A stretch of DNA of 64,000 nucleotides from Posidonia oceanica (taxonomy: Eukaryota; Streptophyta; Magnoliopsida; Alismatales; Posidoniaceae): assembly GCA_037176725.1 (NCBI GenBank), contig JAZBRS010000077.1, positions 2,232,001 to 2,296,000 on the forward strand. The letters are read 5' to 3'. Positions within the stretch are counted from its first letter, which is position 1, and each line of letters begins with the position of its first letter. Both the position numbers and the translations under genes were made by a program. Positions 61,685-64,000 of the stretch are shown here, piece after piece. The notes under the pieces are model-generated. The model saw nothing but the letters and a program-made list of their open reading frames with translations. It did no database searches and was not told where the DNA came from.

Positions 61685-61713
61685 GCCCCTGGTGTCATCC
61701 TGACACCAGGGGC
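61685..61713 (+). other. Perfect 13-bp hairpin with 3-nt loop
   Basis: Arms GCCCCTGGTGTCA and TGACACCAGGGGC flank the loop TCC. It is the strongest short hairpin I saw in the element. It is followed by CATCTTTTGATC and a second, weaker inverted repeat at 61755-61779 (CCTATGA/TCATAGG) that contains CCTGGTGTCA again. Confidence 0.8.
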
Positions 61714-61784
61714 ATCTTTTGATCGCCCCTTGGTATCATTCTTCCCCTCTTTCCCCTATGATATTCCTGGTGTCATAGGATGAT

Positions 61785-62330
61785 TTCTTCTCATCATTAC
61801 CTCACCCCCTCTTTCTCATCATGATCTCACCCCCCTCTTTATCTCATCATTACCTCACCCCCTCTTTGCCGGCCGATAAGTCCGATATCTTATCAATCAA
61901 TCATTCTCATCATGATCTCATCCCCTCTTTAGCAATAATTCTCATCATGATCTCATCCCCTCTTTAGCAACAATTCTCATCATTACCTCATCCCCCTCTT
62001 TATCTCATCATTACCTCATCCCCCTCTTTATCTCATCATGATCCCATCCCCCTCTTTAGCAATAATTCTCATCATGATCTCATCCCCTCTTTAGCAATAA
62101 TTCTCATCATGATCTCATCCCCTCTTTAGCAACAATTCTCATCATTACCTCATCCCCCTCTTTATCTCATCATTACCTCATCCCCCTCTTTATCTCATCA
62201 TGATCCCATCCCCCTCTTTAGCAATAATTCTCATCATGATCTCATCCCCCTCTTTAGCAGTGACTCTCATCATGATCTCATCTCCCTCTTTAGCAATAAT
62301 TCTCATCATGATCTCATCCCCTCTTATCAA
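61785..62330 (+). repeat. ~35-bp tandem repeat (CTCATCATGATCTCATCCCCTCTTTAGC type)
   Basis: Units alternate between CATGATCTCATCCCC and CATTACCTCATCCCCC, each followed by TCTTTAGCAATAATT or TCTTTAT. A longer step of 162 bp is also visible (AGCAACAATTCTCATCATTACC at 61966 and 62128), so a multi-unit block was duplicated. A stem-loop GATAAG/CTTATC at 61875-61894 interrupts the early part. Confidence 0.85.
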
Positions 62331-62352
62331 ACAATCAATCACATTCTAGGCT

Positions 62353-63224
62353 GATATCCGAAACTATCAAACAATCAATCACATTCTAGGCTGATATCCG
62401 AAACTATCAAACAATCAAGCACTCTCAGGCTGATATCCTAAACTATCTGCTCTCAGGCTGATAACCTAAACTATCATCTGGGCCGATCCATGGTTGGCCC
62501 ACAGTTGTGTTATACGGCTGACATCCAGTAACTGTCCCTTGCAATTACGGTTTCCAGTTGATAGGTCTGTAAACTATCCTCTAGTTGATAGGTCTGTAAA
62601 CTATCCACCAGTTGATAGGACTGTAAACTATCGCTAGGCTGATATCCTAAACTATCACCAGCAATTGCATTATACGGCTGATATCCAGTAACTATCCCTC
62701 ATCATTGCGCGTTTCCAGTTGATAGGTCTGTAAACTATCCGCCAGTTGATAGGTCTGTAAACTATCTGCCAGTTGATAGGACTGTAAACTATCACGCGCA
62801 ATCATGTTATACAGCTGACACCCAGTAACTGTCCCTCGCAATGCCGTTTCCAGTTGATAGGGCTGTAAACTATCCTCCAGTTGATAGGTCTGTAAACTAT
62901 CCGCCGGTTGACAGGACCGTAAACTGTCGCTCCAGTTGATAGACTGTAAACTATCCGGCATTTGCGTTATACGGCTGATATCCAGTAACTATCACTCATG
63001 GTTTGTGGCTTCCAGTTGATAGGTCTGTAAACTATCCGCCAGTTGATAGGTCTGTAAACTATCCGCCAGTTGATAGGACTGTAAACTATCCCACACAACC
63101 ATGTTATACAGCTGATATCCAGTAACTATCACTCACAACTGCTTCCGGTTGACAGGACCGTAAACTGTCATTCCAAGCTGATAACCTAAACTATCACTCC
63201 CGGTTGATAGGACCGTAAACTATC
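62353..63224 (+). repeat. Array of ~26 short stem-loop units with co-varying arms
   Basis: Most units are ~27 bp and read like CCAGTTGATAGG, a short loop, AAACTATCCG. Others read GCTGATATCCAGTAACTATC or GCTGATATCCTAAACTATC. Every unit has an inverted repeat, GATA(G) pairing with (C)TATC. In four units (62520-62536, 62817-62833, 62910-62928, 63151-63169) both arms change together to GACA/TGTC, and I found no unit with only one arm changed. The array sits 0.6 kb before the 3' LTR, in the zone where Tat/Ogre elements carry hypervariable tandem repeats. Confidence 0.85.
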
Positions 63225-63744
63225 CGGACGATAAGCCCGTCACCTTGTCACTTTTTTGGCGTGACCTTGTCCCAGGAAGGCAAAGTCACGCAAACCCCTT
63301 TTGCGATAGGAGAATTGGCCTCTCTCCCCTCGCGCCTTTTTTTCTTTTCTGCTAGCTTGCTCCCCGGGCGGGGACAGGCTGCACCCTGTTTTTCCCTCGC
63401 TTTGTCGCGCAAGTCTGGCCTCCCTGCCAGATCCTCGCGCCACATCGCGCCTTTTTATCATTCCTCTTGCATCATCTTAGCACTTCCTCAGCTAGCACTG
63501 CATATTACTTTAGCATCATCACCACCACTTGCACAGCATCAGCATCTATTCTAGCTGCACTAACTTTTATGCTAACTTCTTGCATTGCATTTGCATTAGC
63601 ATGCATCGCACTTAGCATCATCCATCTGCACCTAGCATCTTGCATTGCGGCAACGGGCTACGATCTTCGGTGCATCCACCGAATAAGTAGCTCACGCCCA
63701 TAGCAACCCGCTGCTCCCGCCGGTCAGATGGGGTGTCTTGTCAA
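63225..63744 (+). other. Unique part of 3' UTR before the PPT hairpin
   Basis: It starts with one more stem-loop at 63230-63249 (GATAAG/CTTGTC, with one G-T pair). The rest is mixed, first with TTTTTGGCG and GC-rich strings, then GCATCATC/GCATTGCAT-rich sequence at 63465-63660. Only short ORFs without domains. Confidence 0.5.
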
Positions 63745-63784
63745 CCCTGAGCAGCGGCCTCGCTCCGCTTGACCTTGCTCAGGG
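63745..63784 (+). other. Hairpin overlapping the polypurine tract
   Basis: CCCTGAGCA at 63745-63753 pairs perfectly with TGCTCAGGG at 63776-63784. An inner stem AGCGG (63753-63757)/CCGCT (63765-63769) caps it. The right arm's AGGG is the first part of the PPT. Confidence 0.65.
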
Positions 63785-63789
63785 AGGGG
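63781..63789 (+). promoter_or_regulatory. Polypurine tract (plus-strand primer site)
   Basis: AGGGAGGGG ends four bases (CATC) before the 3' LTR start. This is the expected place for the RNase-H-resistant purine primer that starts plus-strand DNA synthesis. Confidence 0.8.
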
Positions 63790-63793
63790 CATC

Positions 63794-64000
63794 TGTTGAC
63801 ACCCCATCTTGGCAGGCTTGGATCCTTGGAGCCCTCCTGGCGATTGCTGCACTCAAACCCAAAACCAAACCCTAATCCTCTTCTTTACCCTCCAAAATCA
63901 GCCCATCTTGACCTAAGCCTTTACCCCTCTTCCCAAGCTCAAAACCTAACCAAAACCCATAGGAAAACCCACCAACACTCACTTAACAAGCCTACCCAAG
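63794..64000 (+). repeat. 3' LTR, first 207 bp (cut by window edge)
   Basis: Identical to 42495-42701 except for two positions (ATTACTGGAC in the 5' LTR, ATTGCTGCAC here). About 5.57 kb more is expected beyond the window. Confidence 0.95.

Larger units (their letters stand above)
42495..64000 (+). mobile_element. Ogre-like Tat-clade Ty3/gypsy LTR retrotransposon, incomplete at right edge
   Basis: The element starts TGTTGACACCCC at 42495, and the same sequence reappears at 63794 as the start of the 3' LTR. Between them, in order, are a PBS matching tRNA-Arg, gag, an aspartic protease with a DNG active site, RT with YVDDM, a first RNase H that lacks its first aspartate, a second archaeal-type RNase H, an integrase with D, D35, E, an extra ORF, a tandem-repeat 3' UTR and a PPT. 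Dual RNase H and integrase downstream of RT are marks of the Tat clade. The giant LTR, tRNA-Arg primer and the degenerate first RNase H fit the Ogre lineage. If both LTRs are equal, the element ends near 69566 and is about 27 kb long. Gag and pol are disrupted, so this copy is probably not autonomous. Confidence 0.93.

Noticed and set aside
1..64000. tRNA, rRNA or other structural RNA genes
   Set aside because: None recognised. The tRNA-Arg similarity at 48269 is only the 18-bp primer binding site.

Overview
The window comes from a large, repeat-rich vascular plant genome. The evidence is a long satellite array, plus a giant Ty3/gypsy retrotransposon of the plant-only Tat clade (Ogre-like) primed by tRNA-Arg. 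I see no single-copy host gene, no rRNA gene and no tRNA gene. Species cannot be set from the sequence alone.

Region 1 (1-42494) is one uninterrupted tandem satellite. The basic period is about 81 bp, made of two related half-units of about 42 and 39 bp. Each half-unit carries a 7-bp dyad around a 7-nt loop: TGATAAG/CTTATCA in one half, TGATAGG/CCTATCA in the other. Larger periods lie on top: about 1.53 kb near the left end, a 2579-bp tandem duplication at 9220-14377 with a rearranged relative at about 20.8-24.7 kb, and about 1.73 kb near the right end. Because 81 bp is 27 codons, several frames stay open for hundreds of codons. These ORFs are by-products of the repeat, not genes.

Region 2 (42495-64000 and beyond) is an LTR retrotransposon inserted in + orientation into the satellite. 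Its 5' LTR runs from 42495 to 48267 (5773 bp), and the first 207 bp of the 3' LTR are at 63794-64000. The two LTR starts differ at 2 of 207 positions, so the insertion is young. Order: 5' LTR, PBS for tRNA-Arg (48269), 1.3-kb leader, gag, protease with a G-patch-like segment, RT, degenerate RNase H, archaeal-type RNase H, integrase, a spacer, an intact 446-codon ORF resembling DUF7745/plant-mobile-domain proteins, a repeat-packed 3' UTR, PPT, 3' LTR. If the 3' LTR has the same length as the 5' LTR, the element is about 27 kb.

Gag and pol are broken by in-frame stops (50984, 51623, 52148, 55318, 56101, 57550) and a frame change near 55.05-55.2 kb. All six stops can be explained by C-to-T or G-to-A transitions, as expected from deamination of methylated cytosine. 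Only the downstream ORF is intact.

The most unusual signal is the 3' UTR at 62353-63224. It holds about 26 small stem-loop units in which the two arms co-vary (GATA/TATC or GACA/TGTC, never mixed). The most common unit matches the flanking satellite core at 16 of 21 positions without gaps. Together these suggest a selected structure, and possibly that the satellite grew out of the 3' UTR repeats of this retrotransposon family.
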